Below the pieces are notes generated by a model. The model searched no databases and was not told the DNA's origin. It saw only the letters and a program-made list of their open reading frames with translations. Position numbers and translations under genes: made by a program. A stretch of 64,000 bases of DNA, taken from assembly GCF_002245625.1 (NCBI RefSeq), contig NZ_NOIG01000011.1, positions 186,001 through 250,000 on the forward strand, in the 5' to 3' direction. How positions within the stretch are numbered: the first letter of the stretch is position 1; each line of letters opens with the position of its first letter. Below, one piece after another: positions 46,452 through 56,361 of the stretch. Origin of the DNA: Acidovorax kalamii (lineage in GTDB: Bacteria > Pseudomonadota > Gammaproteobacteria > Burkholderiales > Burkholderiaceae_C).

Positions 46452-49408
46452 GCAGTTTCTCCCCGGGTGGTGGGCACCGTGGCGGCAGCAGCCTGTTCTG
46501 CCGCCTCGTCGTCGGCGCGCGCATTGTTGTAGCGGTGGCTGCGCACCGACTGGTGGGCAATGCCGGTGAGGATGAGCATGGTCGAGCCCACCACCAGGGT
46601 GAACACGCCGATGTCGAAGAACAGCGCGCTGGCCACATGCACCTCGCCCACGAGGGGCAGGTGCAGGTGGGCCGTGTGGCTGGTGAGGAACGGGTAGCCC
46701 CAGGCCCAGGCGCCCAGGCCGGTGGCCAGTGCGGCCAGCAAGCCTACGCCGATCCAGCGGCGTGGATAGAGGGGCAGGTGGGCCTCGACCCAGGACGTGC
46801 CCGAGACGATGTACTGCAGCAGCAGCGCCACCGAGAACACCAGCCCCGCCACAAAGCCGCCACCGGGCTCGTTGTGGCCGCGCATGAAGAGGTACATGGA
46901 CACGAGCGTGGCAAACGGCAGCAGCAAGCGCACCAGCACGGCGGGTACCATGAGGTAGCCCACGGCGGTGTCGGCGGTCTGGCGCGGGTTGGCCAGGTCG
47001 GTGTCCACATCGGCGGGCAGGGCGCGCTGCTGGGGTGGCAGGTCCATCACCTCGCGCGCGGGGCGGAAGCGCCGCAGCAGCGCATACACCGTGAGCGCCA
47101 CGATGCCGAGCACCACGATTTCGCCAAAGGTGTCGAAGCCCCGGAAGTCCACCAGCATCACATTGACCACGTTGGTGCCGCCGCCTTCGGTGAGTGCGCG
47201 CTCCAGGAAGAAGGTGGAGGTGCTGTCAGGGAAGGGGCGGCTCATCATCGCAAACGACAGCAGCGCCATGCCTGCGCCCGCGCTCAACGCCAGTGCCAGG
47301 TCCCGGTAGCGGCGCAGCTGGGTCCGGCGCTCTTCGGCCAGGGTGGGCACGCGCAGGCTTTCGTCGCGGCGGGGCAGCCAGCGCAGGCCCAGCAGGATGA
47401 GGATAGTGGTCACGATTTCCACCACGATCTGCGTAAGCGCGAGGTCGGGGGCTGAGAACCAGAGGAAGGTCAGGCACACGCACAAACCCGCGCCGCCCAG
47501 CAGCGTGAGGGCGGCCAGCCGGTGGTACTTGGCCTGCCAGGCCGCCGCCACAGCGCACACGGCGCCCAGCAGCCACAACAGCGCAAACGTGGGCGACAGC
47601 GGCAGTTGTGCGCGGTCGCCAATTGGCAGGCCACGCGCCCACAGGGGCAGCGTACCCGCCACCAGAGCGGCTGTGGCCAGCCATAGCATCTGCCACTGCA
47701 GGCGGCCGGTGCCCAGCAGGCGGCGGCCGTTGCGGCCCGCCAGTGTGAGGGCCGCCAGCAGGTGCTCGAACATGCGCTGGCCGCTCAGGCGGTGCATGAG
47801 CGGGGGCGCGTCCAACCTGCCCTGCGCCCGTTGGCGGCGCAGCAGCGCATACAGCGCTATGCCGCCGCCCAGCGCCACCAGGCTCATCACGAACGGGGTG
47901 TTGAAGCCATGCCACACCGCCAGGCTGTAGGTGGGCAGCTCGCCGCCCACCACGGGCCGCGCGGCAGCGGCCAGGTAGGCCCCCACCGACCAGGCGGGCA
48001 GCGTGCCCACCACCAGGCAGGCCAGCACCAGCAGTTCGACCGGAACGCGCATCCAGTGCGGTGGCTCATGCGGTGGGCGCGGCAGGTCGGTGGCGGGTGG
48101 GCCAAAGAACACATCCACCGTGAAGCGCAGCGAATACGCCACGCTGAACATGCCAGCCAGCGTGGCGGCCACGGGCAGCAGCCATTCAAGCAGCGGCGTG
48201 GTGTTCACGTACACCGTCTCGGCAAAAAACATTTCCTTGGACAGGAAGCCGTTGAGCAGCGGCACACCTGCCATGGCGGCGCTGGCCACCATGGCCAGGG
48301 TGGCGGTGATCGGCATCATGGTGCGCAGGCCCGACAGGCGCCGGATGTCGCGCGTACCACTTTCATGATCCACGATGCCTACGGCCATGAACAGCGAGGC
48401 CTTGAAGGTGGCGTGGTTCATGATGTGGAACACGGCGGCCACGGCCGCCAGCGGGCTGTTGAGGCCCAGCAGCAGGGTGATGAGGCCCAGGTGCGAAATG
48501 GTGGAGTAGGCCAGCAGCCCCTTGAGGTCGTTCTGGAACATGGCCGCATAGCCGCCCACGAGCAGTGTGGCCAGGCCCGCACCGCCCACCAGCCAGAACC
48601 ACTCTTCCGTGCCCGACAGCGCGGGCCACAACCGGGCCATTAGGAACACGCCGGCCTTCACCATGGTGGCCGAGTGCAGGTAAGCCGACACGGGCGTGGG
48701 CGCGGCCATGGCGTTGGGCAGCCAGAAGTGGAACGGGAACTGCGCGCTTTTGGTGAGCGCGCCCAGCAGGATCAGCACCAGGGCCGTGAGGTACAGCGGA
48801 TGGTTCTGGATGAGCTGCCCGGCCACGAGCACATGGTCCAGGTCATAGCTGCCCACGATGTGGCCCAGCACCAGCATGCCCGCCAGCATGGCCAGCCCGC
48901 CTGTGCCCGTCACCGTGAGCGCCATGCGTGCACCGCGCCGCGCATCCTTGCGGTGGTGCCAGTAGCCGATCAGCAAGAACGAGAACAGGCTGGTCAGCTC
49001 CCAGAAGAACGCGATCTGGACGATGTTGCCCGAGAGCACCACGCCCGCCATCGCGCCCATGAAGGCCAGAAAAAACGAGAAGAAGCGCGGCACCGGGTCG
49101 GCGGGCGACATGTAGTAACGCGCATACAGCACCACCAGGCTGCCCACGCCCAGCACCAGCATGCAGAACATCCACGCGAAGCCATCCATGCGGATGACGA
49201 GGTTCAGGCCCAGTGCGGGCAGCCAGGCCAGTTCCTGCCGGATCACGCCACCGTCGGCAATCTCGGGGAAGTAGAGTGCCGCTTGCACCGTGCAGAACAA
49301 GGCAATGAGCCCAGCGAGTGTGGACTCGGTGTTGCGGGCATTGGCGGGCAACACTGCCGCCAGCAAGCTGCCGATGAAGGGGAGGAGGATGAGGGTGATC
49401 AGGGGCAT
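46442..49408 (-). CDS. mnhA: Mrp/Pha Na+/H+ antiporter fused subunits A and B
   Basis: 988-aa fusion typical of group-2 Pha/Mrp systems. Residues 1-about 760 match the A subunit (ND5-like; GSLVVLYARYYMSPADPVPR, FLMARLWPAL and the DPFDTFGE-type FRGFDTFGEIVVLGIVALT). From about 800 it matches B (FLFMRGHNEPGGGFVAGLVF). It forms the core of the antiporter that exports Na+ or K+ for protons. First gene of the operon AB-C-D-E-F-G. The start at 49408 is 15 bp from the left edge of a 270-bp structured element, which lies between the gene and any upstream promoter. Confidence 0.92.
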   Translation of the reverse strand: MPLITLILLPFIGSLLAAVLPANARNTESTLAGLIALFCTVQAALYFPEIADGGVIRQELAWLPALGLNLVIRMDGFAWMFCMLVLGVGSLVVLYARYYMSPADPVPRFFSFFLAFMGAMAGVVLSGNIVQIAFFWELTSLFSFLLIGYWHHRKDARRGARMALTVTGTGGLAMLAGMLVLGHIVGSYDLDHVLVAGQLIQNHPLYLTALVLILLGALTKSAQFPFHFWLPNAMAAPTPVSAYLHSATMVKAGVFLMARLWPALSGTEEWFWLVGGAGLATLLVGGYAAMFQNDLKGLLAYSTISHLGLITLLLGLNSPLAAVAAVFHIMNHATFKASLFMAVGIVDHESGTRDIRRLSGLRTMMPITATLAMVASAAMAGVPLLNGFLSKEMFFAETVYVNTTPLLEWLLPVAATLAGMFSVAYSLRFTVDVFFGPPATDLPRPPHEPPHWMRVPVELLVLACLVVGTLPAWSVGAYLAAAARPVVGGELPTYSLAVWHGFNTPFVMSLVALGGGIALYALLRRQRAQGRLDAPPLMHRLSGQRMFEHLLAALTLAGRNGRRLLGTGRLQWQMLWLATAALVAGTLPLWARGLPIGDRAQLPLSPTFALLWLLGAVCAVAAAWQAKYHRLAALTLLGGAGLCVCLTFLWFSAPDLALTQIVVEIVTTILILLGLRWLPRRDESLRVPTLAEERRTQLRRYRDLALALSAGAGMALLSFAMMSRPFPDSTSTFFLERALTEGGGTNVVNVMLVDFRGFDTFGEIVVLGIVALTVYALLRRFRPAREVMDLPPQQRALPADVDTDLANPRQTADTAVGYLMVPAVLVRLLLPFATLVSMYLFMRGHNEPGGGFVAGLVFSVALLLQYIVSGTSWVEAHLPLYPRRWIGVGLLAALATGLGAWAWGYPFLTSHTAHLHLPLVGEVHVASALFFDIGVFTLVVGSTMLILTGIAHQSVRSHRYNNARADDEAAEQAAAATVPTTRGETAWN

Positions 49409-49422
49409 GCGCGAATGATTCT

Positions 49423-49692
49423 AGGGCGTGTCCCCCTTCAATTCCCCCACGCGCTGGCGGTGCAATGCGGATGGATGCGCGAAGGGGGGCGCGGCCAATA
49501 GCCTGGCTATTGGCAAGCCGCCCGACAAAGCAGACGCCGCATTGCGCAGCCAGCCCGAAGGGAAAGCCATCCAGGCCGCACATTGCGTCGTTGCCCTTCG
49601 CTTGTGTAGCCAAGCTATACGACTCTCAGGGCGCCTAGCACTGCACGGCCTGGATGGCTTTCGCGTGGGGGAATTGAAGGGGGAAACGCCCT
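49423..49692. other. 270-bp structured non-coding element with 31-bp terminal inverted repeats
   Basis: The ends 49423-49453 and 49662-49692 are inverted copies with 30 of 31 bases matching. Inside are two more long stems: 49454-49470 with 49537-49553 (17 positions, one mismatch and one wobble), and 49562-49578 with 49646-49662 (17 perfect). Their loops hold smaller hairpins: CCAATAG/CTATTGG at 49495-49513, GCCCT/AGGGC at 49593-49597 and 49628-49632, and GTGTAGC/GCTATAC around 49604-49620. No convincing gene lies inside; open frames there are low-complexity products. It may be a mobile-repeat relic or an RNA with a closing stem and two arms. Confidence 0.8.
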
Positions 49693-49745
49693 GGGGGCAG
49701 CCCCTAAAAACCCTGCCCAGCCCTTGGCGCTGTGCCTGTGATGAG

Positions 49746-49774
49746 CGCAAAAAAACAAGCCCGCTGGAGCGGGC
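49746..49774 (-). terminator. Terminator of the ComEA-like gene
   Basis: Stem GCCCGC (49759-49764) / GCGGGC (49769-49774) with a TGGA loop; on the minus strand it is followed by TTGTTTTTTT. It lies 21 bp past the stop of the ComEA-like gene. Confidence 0.85.
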
Positions 49775-49794
49775 CTGCTGCTTGTGAAGTCTGC

Positions 49795-50250
49795 TTAGTT
49801 TTTGCTAGCGCTGGCCGCCGGGGCCGGTGCTGCAGCCGGGGTTGCGGTTGGAGCTGCAGGCTGTGTAGCGGCGCTCTTGTCTGCGCTGCCGCGGGTCTTA
49901 CGGTCTGCGGCCGTTGTGCTAGCGGATTTGTCTTTCTCTTTTTGTTTGCTCTTGGCTTCGGCCTTGGCGGCGGCGGCTGCGCTGTACTTCTTGCCGTTGA
50001 CGGTCAGGCCCTCCTTGGAGAAGTTCACGGCGCTTTTGTTGCCCACGCCACCCACGCGGCCAATGAAGTCGGCCCAGTCCTTGAAGGGGGCGCTCTTGCG
50101 TTCTTCCAGGATGCGGCCCGACAGGCCGGGCCCGATGCCCTTGATGCCGTCGAGTTCGGCTTCGGTGGCGGTGTTCACGTCCACAGCGGCGAAGGCTGTG
50201 GTGGTGGCCAGCAGCAGCGTGGCGATCAGGGTCAGCAGTGTCTTCAGCAT
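49795..50250 (-). CDS. ComEA-like helix-hairpin-helix DNA-binding protein
   Basis: 151-aa exported protein. A signal peptide (MLKTLLTLIATLLLATTTAF) precedes a helix-hairpin-helix region at about residues 28-85: VDVNTATEAELDGIKGIGPG and later FIGRVGGVGNKSAVNFSKEG. ComEA-type proteins bind DNA in the periplasm during uptake. The C-terminus is a long Lys/Ala/Thr-rich tail, not part of the domain. The ATG at 50250 gives the signal peptide directly. It follows lapB by 26 bp on the same strand. Confidence 0.85.
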   Translation of the reverse strand: MLKTLLTLIATLLLATTTAFAAVDVNTATEAELDGIKGIGPGLSGRILEERKSAPFKDWADFIGRVGGVGNKSAVNFSKEGLTVNGKKYSAAAAAKAEAKSKQKEKDKSASTTAADRKTRGSADKSAATQPAAPTATPAAAPAPAASASKN

Positions 50251-50276
50251 GGTGGGTGTCCTTGGCATGGGTGGAG

Positions 50277-51434
50277 TCAGAGTTCTTCGACGCGGCGGGC
50301 GGGGTAGCTGTCCCAGGTCTGGCAGCCGGGGCATTGCCAGAAATGCTGGCGGGCCTCGAAGCCGCAGGCCGCGCAGCGGTAGCGTGTGAGGGGTTTCACG
50401 GCATGCTCCAGCGCGCGCTGGATCTGGGGGTGGAACTCCTCGTGCTCCAGCTTCTCGGTGGCCAGCCACTTGGCGGCGGCCACCAGCGAGCGCTCCTTGT
50501 CCAAGTGCTCCACATAGCGCTGCCGGGCGGAGCCACTGGTGGCGGCGTCGGCGGCTTCCATGGCCACGATGCTCTCCAGCACGTCGAGCGAGGGGGCCTG
50601 TTCGTAGTGGGCCTGCAGCAGGCCGTGGACCTCGGCGGTGCGCCCGCTGGCCGTGGCGGCTTCGACCATCAGCGGGGCCGCGAGTGGCAGGGCGGCGGGA
50701 TTGCGCTCACCCAGCGTCTTGAGCGTGGCCAGCACCGCAGTCGGTTGACCCATGAGGCGCTGCAGCCGCGCCAGTTCGATGCGTGCACGCGCCGCCTCGG
50801 GCGCGGCGGCCACAGCCTGTTCCAGCAGCGCCTGGGCGGCGGGCAGGTCGCCCTGCGCAATCAGGGCCAGTGCCTGTTCGCACAGGTAATGCGCCTGCCG
50901 GGTGCTGAAATCGCCTTGGTCGGCGTCGTGCATCTTGCGGGCAATGGTGGCGGCGTGCGGCCAGTCGCGCGAGCGCTCGTAGATGGCCAGCAGGGCCAGG
51001 CGGGCCTGGGCTTCGAAGGGTGTGCCTTCCAGGCGGTGCAGGGCGTCTTCGGCGCGGTCGAGCAGGCCCGCCTTGAGGAAGTCGAGCGCCAGCGCATGCT
51101 GGGCGCGCTCGCGGTCGGTGCGGGAGAGGTCGCCTCGCGAGAGCAGGTGCTCGTGCACACGCACGGCGCGGTCGTATTCGCCCCGGCGGCGGAACAGGTT
51201 GCCCAGGGCAAAGTGCAGCTCGGAGGTGTCGGGGTCGTTCTGCACGGCCTCGATGAAGGCGTCGATGGCCTGGTCCTGCTGCTCGTTGAGCAGGAAGTTC
51301 AGGCCCTTGAAGTAGGCCTTGGGTGCACGGCGGTTTTCGGCGCGCAGCTGGCGCAGGTCAAAACGCGATGCCAGCCAGCCCAGCACAAAGGCCACGGGCA
51401 GGCCCAGCAGAATCCAGCTCAGGTCAAATTCCAT
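50277..51434 (-). CDS. lapB: LPS assembly protein LapB (YciM)
   Basis: 385-aa regulator of lipopolysaccharide synthesis. One N-terminal membrane anchor (WILLGLPVAFVLGWLASRF), then TPR repeats through most of the chain, and a C-terminal rubredoxin-like zinc site: CAACGF and CPGC. In E. coli LapB lets FtsH degrade LpxC. It overlaps lapA by 11 bp. Confidence 0.93.
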   Translation of the reverse strand: MEFDLSWILLGLPVAFVLGWLASRFDLRQLRAENRRAPKAYFKGLNFLLNEQQDQAIDAFIEAVQNDPDTSELHFALGNLFRRRGEYDRAVRVHEHLLSRGDLSRTDRERAQHALALDFLKAGLLDRAEDALHRLEGTPFEAQARLALLAIYERSRDWPHAATIARKMHDADQGDFSTRQAHYLCEQALALIAQGDLPAAQALLEQAVAAAPEAARARIELARLQRLMGQPTAVLATLKTLGERNPAALPLAAPLMVEAATASGRTAEVHGLLQAHYEQAPSLDVLESIVAMEAADAATSGSARQRYVEHLDKERSLVAAAKWLATEKLEHEEFHPQIQRALEHAVKPLTRYRCAACGFEARQHFWQCPGCQTWDSYPARRVEEL

Positions 51435-51765
51435 GGATCGAGGGCAGGTCGGGAGGTGGCGGGGGCGCGGCTGGTGTGCTGTTGTTGGCGGTTGTCGCAG
51501 CGGGCGCCGGGGCTGCTGGCGCGGCGACTGCGGCGGCAGCCTGGGCGCGGCGGGCGGCCGTGCGGTGGCGCCACCAGCGGGGCACCATGCCCAGCACACC
51601 CACGGCGAGCCCGGCCGAGAAGGCCGTCAGCACCACCAGCACCAGCGGCGCGCGCCATTGGGTGCCAAAGAAAAAGTGCACGGTCGCGTCCTGCTGGTTG
51701 TTCAGCGCGAAGGCGAAGAGCGTAAAAAAAATGGCTGCCTTGAGCAGCCACAGGAGGTATTTCAT
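51424..51765 (-). CDS. lapA: LapA family membrane protein
   Basis: 113-aa protein with two hydrophobic segments (YLLWLLKAAIFFTLFAFALN and LVLVVLTAFSAGLAVGVLGM), then a Pro/Ala-rich tail. The family partner of LapB; the two overlap by 11 bp. The ATG at 51765 has AGGAGG-type sequence nearby and fits homologues. Confidence 0.88.
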   Translation of the reverse strand: MKYLLWLLKAAIFFTLFAFALNNQQDATVHFFFGTQWRAPLVLVVLTAFSAGLAVGVLGMVPRWWRHRTAARRAQAAAAVAAPAAPAPAATTANNSTPAAPPPPPDLPSIHGI

Positions 51766-51844
51766 CGGTCTCCCCAGTGGTGGGGCGATTCTAAGAGCTT
51801 GGCGCAGTGGGGCTGCGCATGCCTGCACTCAGGCCAATACAAGC

Positions 51845-51897
51845 CAAAATGGTAGCGAGCGCTCGTGAATCATGCGCTTGCTGCTATTAATTTGGTA
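51845..51897. repeat. Interspersed palindromic repeat, copy
   Basis: AAAATGGTAGCGAGCGC, spacer, GCGCTTGCTGCTATTAATTTGG and tail. The arms pair with two wobble positions. It fills most of the gap between lapA and ihfB. Confidence 0.6.
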
Positions 51898-52245
51898 TCA
51901 GTTGCCCAGGGTGCCTGTTGCAGGCGGGGCCTTTTCTTCCATTTCTGCTGTGCGTTTGTCCACGGCTTCGCGCAGGGCCTTGCCGGGTTTGAAATGCGGC
52001 ACGCGCTTTTCGGGAATGGCCACAGCTTCGCCGCTGCGTGGGTTGCGGCCCATGCGGGGCGGGCGGTGGTTGACCGAGAAACTGCCAAAACCCCGGATCT
52101 CGATGCGGTGCCCACGCACCAGGGCATCGCCCACGGCGTCCAGAATGGTCTTGACGGCGTATTCGGCATCGCGGTGGGTGAGCTGGCCGAAACGTGCGGC
52201 CAGTTCTTCAACGAGGTCTGAGCGGGTCATGGAGTCTTGGGACAT
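51898..52245 (-). CDS. ihfB: Integration host factor beta subunit
   Basis: DNA-bending protein of the HU/IHF family; forms a heterodimer with IhfA. 115 aa, slightly longer than E. coli (94). DNA-binding arm: [39 protein letters not shown] is the conserved N-terminus; the ATG at 52245 adds five residues (MSQDS) with a better ribosome-binding site than the ATG at 52230. The C-terminus is extended by about 15 residues. It follows rpsA, as in many proteobacteria. Confidence 0.94.
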   Translation of the reverse strand: MSQDSMTRSDLVEELAARFGQLTHRDAEYAVKTILDAVGDALVRGHRIEIRGFGSFSVNHRPPRMGRNPRSGEAVAIPEKRVPHFKPGKALREAVDKRTAEMEEKAPPATGTLGN

Positions 52246-52314
52246 AGGCTTCTCAAAGAAGAGCGGGCGCACGAGGCGCCCGCCGTCTGACCTTTCAAGG
52301 GGTCAGCGCTTTAC

Positions 52315-54000
52315 TTACTTTTCCGAGTTGTCCAGCTTGGCACGCAGCAGGGCGCCCAGGCTGGTCGTGCCGGCGCTTTCGCGGGCCGACTGTTGCGACA
52401 GCGAAGACATGGCTTCTTGCTGGTCGGCCATGTCCTTGGCCTTGATCGACAGCTGGATGTTGCGGGTCTTGCGATCCACGTTCACCACCACGGCCGTGAC
52501 TTCGTCGCCTTCCTTCAGCACGTTGCGGGCATCTTCCACGCGGTCGCGGGAGATTTCCGAAGCGCGCAGGTAGCCCACGATGTCTTCGCCGAGGTCGATT
52601 TCAGCGCCACGTGCGTCCACGGTCTTGACCTTGCCGGTCACCGTCTGGCCCTTGTCGTTCACTGTCACGAAGGTCGTGAATGGGTCGCCGTCGAGCTGCT
52701 TGATGCCCAGCGAGATGCGTTCGCGGTCCACGTCCACGGCCAGCACGATGGCTTCCACTTCCTGGCCCTTCTTGTAGTTGCGAACAGCGGCTTCGCCGGG
52801 TTCGTTCCACGACAGGTCAGACAGGTGCACCAGGCCGTCAATACCGGCAGCCAGGCCCACGAACACGCCGAAGTCGGTGATCGACTTGATCGGACCCTTC
52901 ACGCGGTCGCCGCGCTTCGTGTCCTGTGCGAATTCTTGCCATGGGTTGGCCTTGCACTGCTTCATGCCCAGGCTGATGCGGCGCTTGTCTTCGTCGATTT
53001 CGAGGACCATGACTTCGACTTCGTCGCCCAGCGAAACCAGCTTGGCGGGAGCGATGTTCTTGTTGGTCCAGTCCATTTCAGACACGTGCACCAGGCCTTC
53101 GATGCCGGGTTCGAGTTCCACGAATGCGCCGTAGTCGGCAATGTTCGTGATCTTGCCGAACAGGCGGGTGCCTTGGGGGTAGCGGCGGTTCACGCCCATC
53201 CATGGGTCGTCGCCCATTTGCTTCAAACCCAGCGAGACACGGTTCTTTTCGGTGTCGAACTTCAGGATCTTGGCGGTGATTTCCTGGCCAGCGGTCACCA
53301 CTTCGGAGGGGTGACGCACGCGGCGCCATGCCATGTCGGTGATGTGCAGCAGGCCGTCGATGCCACCCAGGTCCACGAACGCACCGTATTCGGTGATGTT
53401 CTTGACCACGCCTTGAACGATGGAGCCTTCCTTCAGGGTTTCCATCAGCTTGGCGCGCTCTTCGCCCATGGAGGCTTCCACCACAGCGCGGCGGCTCAGC
53501 ACCACGTTGTTGCGCTTGCGGTCCAGCTTGATGACCTTGAATTCCATGGTCTTGTTTTCGTACGGCGTCAGATCCTTGATCGGACGGGTATCGATCAGCG
53601 AACCGGGCAGGAATGCGCGGATGCCGTTGACCAGGACAGTCAGGCCGCCCTTGACCTTGCCGGACGTGGTGCCGGTGACGAATTCGCCGGATTCCAGGGC
53701 CTTTTCCAGGCTCATCCACGAAGCCAGACGCTTGGCGGTGTCGCGCGACAGGATGGTGTCGCCGTAGCCGTTTTCGATGGAGCCAATGGCCACCGACACG
53801 AAGTCACCCACTTGGACTTCGACTTCGCCCTTGTCGTTCTTGAACTCTTCCAGCGGCACGTAGGCTTCGGACTTGAGGCCAGCGTTCACGACCACGAAGT
53901 TGTGCTCAACGCGCACGACTTCAGCGGTGATGACTTCGCCTGGGCGCATTTCCGTGCGCTGCAGAGATTCTTCAAAAAGGGCGGCAAAAGATTCGGACAT
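52315..54000 (-). CDS. rpsA: 30S ribosomal protein S1
   Basis: 561 aa with six S1 RNA-binding repeats (E. coli 557). It recruits mRNA to the 30S subunit. The repeats show as [40 protein letters not shown] and [20 protein letters not shown]. The ATG at 54000 ([13 protein letters not shown]) is the family start. Codon use is strongly biased, as expected for a ribosomal gene. ihfB follows after 69 bp. Confidence 0.96.
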   Translation of the reverse strand: MSESFAALFEESLQRTEMRPGEVITAEVVRVEHNFVVVNAGLKSEAYVPLEEFKNDKGEVEVQVGDFVSVAIGSIENGYGDTILSRDTAKRLASWMSLEKALESGEFVTGTTSGKVKGGLTVLVNGIRAFLPGSLIDTRPIKDLTPYENKTMEFKVIKLDRKRNNVVLSRRAVVEASMGEERAKLMETLKEGSIVQGVVKNITEYGAFVDLGGIDGLLHITDMAWRRVRHPSEVVTAGQEITAKILKFDTEKNRVSLGLKQMGDDPWMGVNRRYPQGTRLFGKITNIADYGAFVELEPGIEGLVHVSEMDWTNKNIAPAKLVSLGDEVEVMVLEIDEDKRRISLGMKQCKANPWQEFAQDTKRGDRVKGPIKSITDFGVFVGLAAGIDGLVHLSDLSWNEPGEAAVRNYKKGQEVEAIVLAVDVDRERISLGIKQLDGDPFTTFVTVNDKGQTVTGKVKTVDARGAEIDLGEDIVGYLRASEISRDRVEDARNVLKEGDEVTAVVVNVDRKTRNIQLSIKAKDMADQQEAMSSLSQQSARESAGTTSLGALLRAKLDNSEK

Positions 54001-54028
54001 GTGTTTCCTTGCCACAAACAGGATTCCG

Positions 54029-54065
54029 GTAGCACCATTGCTACCGTTTTTATAGCTGCTTGCGG
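54029..54065. repeat. Interspersed repeat, partial copy
   Basis: GGTAGCACCATTGCTACC hairpin followed by TTTTTATAGCTGCTTGCGG, which matches one arm of the interspersed family. In the gap between rpsA and aroA-cmk. Confidence 0.4.
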
Positions 54066-54195
54066 TGGTTTTTTGCGGCAGAGCCGCGGGTTAGGTTATC
54101 GATCCACACCGCCTGTGCGCTGGCGCGCGAGGGGGGCTGTGTGGGCCTGTGGCAAGGCCTTTCGGCACTGCCTGGAGCCCGAGGGCTCCACGTGG

Positions 54196-56226
54196 TCAGC
54201 CCTGCGCAGAAGCTGCAAAGGGCTGGCGCTCGTGCCACCAGGCCAACACCTGTTCGACGGCTTGTTCAATCGTCAAATCGGAGTTGTCCAGGACCAGAGC
54301 GTCCTGCGCGGGCTTGAGGGGTGCGACGCTGCGGGAGCTGTCCCGGGCGTCGCGCGCTTCCAGATCCGCGCGAAGGTCTTCGATACTAGCCGAAAAACCC
54401 TTAGAAATCAACTGCTTATAACGGCGTTCTGCGCGGCAGGCAGCGCTGGCCGTGAGATACACCTTCAAGGGGGCCTCGGGGAAGATCACCGTGCCCATGT
54501 CGCGGCCATCGGCCACCAGCCCCGGCAGGCGCTGGAAGCTGTGCTGCAGGTCCACCAGCGCCGTGCGCACGGCGGGCAGGGCGGACACGCGGGACGCGTT
54601 CATGCCGGCTTCTTCGGTGCGGATGGCCTCGGTCACATCGTTGTTGCCCAGCCACACCTTGCCGCTCTCAAAGCGCACGGGCAGGGTCTGCGCGAGGGTA
54701 GCGATGCGGGCTTCATGGTCCGCATCGATGGCCAGGCCCGCACGCAGCGCGGCCAGGGCGGTGATGCGGTACATCGCCCCCGAGTCGAGAAAGCGATAGC
54801 CCAGCCGCTGCGCCACGGCCGCCGCCACCGTGCCCTTGCCAGAGGCCGTGGGGCCGTCGATGCAGATCACCGGGATATGGGCGGTCCCGACCTGGGCGAC
54901 CGAGAACAGGGCCTCGAAGTAGTCCGGGAAGGTCTTGGCCACACACTTGGGGTCTTCGATGCGCACCGGCAGGCGGGCCGGGTTGAAGGCGGCCAGAGAG
55001 AAACACATGGCCACGCGGTGGTCGTCGTAGGTGTGGATGCTGGCGGCCTTCCAGTCCGCCACCTGGGCTGGAGGCGTCACGCGGATGTAGTCTGCGCCTT
55101 CCTCCACCGTGGCGCCGAGCTTGCGCAGCTCGGTGGCCATGGCGGCGATGCGGTCGGTTTCCTTCACACGCCAGCTGGCAATGTTGGTCAGCGTGGTGGT
55201 GCCTTCGGCATACAGCGCCATCACGGCCAAGGTCATGGCGGCGTCGGGGATGTGGTTGCAGTCCAGTTCAATGGCCTTGAGGGGCCAGGTGCCGCGCTCG
55301 ATCTGCAGCCAGTTGGGGCCGCCCGTCACCGCGGCGCCCATGGCGCGTGCCGCCTCAACAAAACGGATGTCGCCCTGGATCGAATCCAGCCCCACGCCCT
55401 GAATCTTGATGCTTTTTTGACCTTCGCCGCCCGTCGCTATTGCCCCAAGTGCTATGAAATAACTAGCGGATGATGCGTCGGCCTCCACATGGATGCTGCC
55501 GGGCGACTGGTAGCGGCTACCCGCAGGGATGGTGAAACGCTGCCAGTTCTGGTGCTCGACCACGATGCCAAAACGCGCCAGCAGCTGGAGCGTGATGGCG
55601 ATGTAGGGCTTGGAGATCAGCTCGCCCACCACCTCGATCACGATGGCCTGTGTGCCCGCCGCCAGCGGCAGCGCCATGAGCAGCGCGGTGAGGAACTGGC
55701 TCGATACATCGCCGCGCACGCGGATGGGCTCTGCCAGCGCCAGCGAAGGCACGCCCTGGCCATGGGCGATCCTGAGCGGCGGGTAGCCGTCGTTGCCCAG
55801 GTAGTCGATCTGGCAGCCCAGCTGGCGCAGGGCATCAATCAGGTCGCCAATCGGGCGCTCGTGCATGCGCGGCACGCCGGACAGCTCGAACTCGCCACCC
55901 AGCAGCGCAAGCGCCGCAGTGAGTGGGCGCATGGCGGTACCGGCATTGCCCAAGAACAGCTTGGCGGGGGATTGGGGCAGACGGCCACCCAGGCCCGTGA
56001 TGCGCACCGTGCTGCCCGCTTCATCCACCGTGCACCCGATTTGGCGCAGCCCATCCAGCATCACCCGCGTGTCGTCGGACGCCAGCAGGTCGTGCACGGT
56101 GGTGGTGCCATTGCTCAGCGCGGCCAGCAGCAGCACGCGGTTGGAGATGCTCTTGGAGCCCGGCAGGTGGACTTCACCCGCAGCGGCTTGCAGGGGGGGC
56201 AGATCGAGGAATGCGGTGCTGTACAT
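54196..56226 (-). CDS. Bifunctional EPSP synthase / cytidylate kinase (AroA-Cmk fusion)
   Basis: 676-aa fusion. Residues 1-about 440 form 3-phosphoshikimate 1-carboxyvinyltransferase (aromatic pathway): [54 protein letters not shown]. From about 447 to the end is CMP kinase, with the P-loop [20 protein letters not shown]. In most bacteria these are two adjacent genes; here no stop or start separates them, an arrangement also known from Comamonadaceae. It lies between tyrA and rpsA. Confidence 0.95.
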   Translation of the reverse strand: MYSTAFLDLPPLQAAAGEVHLPGSKSISNRVLLLAALSNGTTTVHDLLASDDTRVMLDGLRQIGCTVDEAGSTVRITGLGGRLPQSPAKLFLGNAGTAMRPLTAALALLGGEFELSGVPRMHERPIGDLIDALRQLGCQIDYLGNDGYPPLRIAHGQGVPSLALAEPIRVRGDVSSQFLTALLMALPLAAGTQAIVIEVVGELISKPYIAITLQLLARFGIVVEHQNWQRFTIPAGSRYQSPGSIHVEADASSASYFIALGAIATGGEGQKSIKIQGVGLDSIQGDIRFVEAARAMGAAVTGGPNWLQIERGTWPLKAIELDCNHIPDAAMTLAVMALYAEGTTTLTNIASWRVKETDRIAAMATELRKLGATVEEGADYIRVTPPAQVADWKAASIHTYDDHRVAMCFSLAAFNPARLPVRIEDPKCVAKTFPDYFEALFSVAQVGTAHIPVICIDGPTASGKGTVAAAVAQRLGYRFLDSGAMYRITALAALRAGLAIDADHEARIATLAQTLPVRFESGKVWLGNNDVTEAIRTEEAGMNASRVSALPAVRTALVDLQHSFQRLPGLVADGRDMGTVIFPEAPLKVYLTASAACRAERRYKQLISKGFSASIEDLRADLEARDARDSSRSVAPLKPAQDALVLDNSDLTIEQAVEQVLAWWHERQPFAASAQG

Positions 56227-56320
56227 CAGTGTCTTTCGTCCATTGGTGCCAGCGCCCGTAGCAACTGGCGCAGACCCATCTCAGTGCACCCGTGGAACTG
56301 GCTTTGCCAGGCCACCGGGT

Positions 56321-56361
56321 GCGTCCCCCTTGGGGGAAGGCGCCGCAGGCGACTCAGGGGG
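56321..56361. repeat. Structured repeat at the tyrA 3' end (second repeat family)
   Basis: GCGTCCCCCTTGGGGGAAGG, then a stem CGCC-GCA-GGCG, then CTCAGGGGG, touching the tyrA stop. It shares modules with the longer copy at 45991-46085. The GCA loop is the same while the stem differs but still pairs, which supports a conserved structure. Confidence 0.6.

Noticed and set aside
49409..49700. Target-site duplication flanking the 270-bp element.
   Set aside because: The bases outside the inverted repeats do not match each other, so I cannot show insertion.
49428..49787. Open frames within the 270-bp structured element that could be called hypothetical proteins.
   Set aside because: They run through the inverted repeats on both strands, lack ribosome-binding sites and have no domain signal.
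52393..55473. Plus-strand open frame of about 1026 codons opposite rpsA and part of aroA-cmk.
   Set aside because: It spans two clear genes on the other strand and has His/Gly/Val-rich, domain-free sequence.
55410..55480. AT-richer patch within the aroA part of the fusion gene.
   Set aside because: It encodes the conserved [13 protein letters not shown] region of EPSP synthase, so it is ordinary coding sequence.
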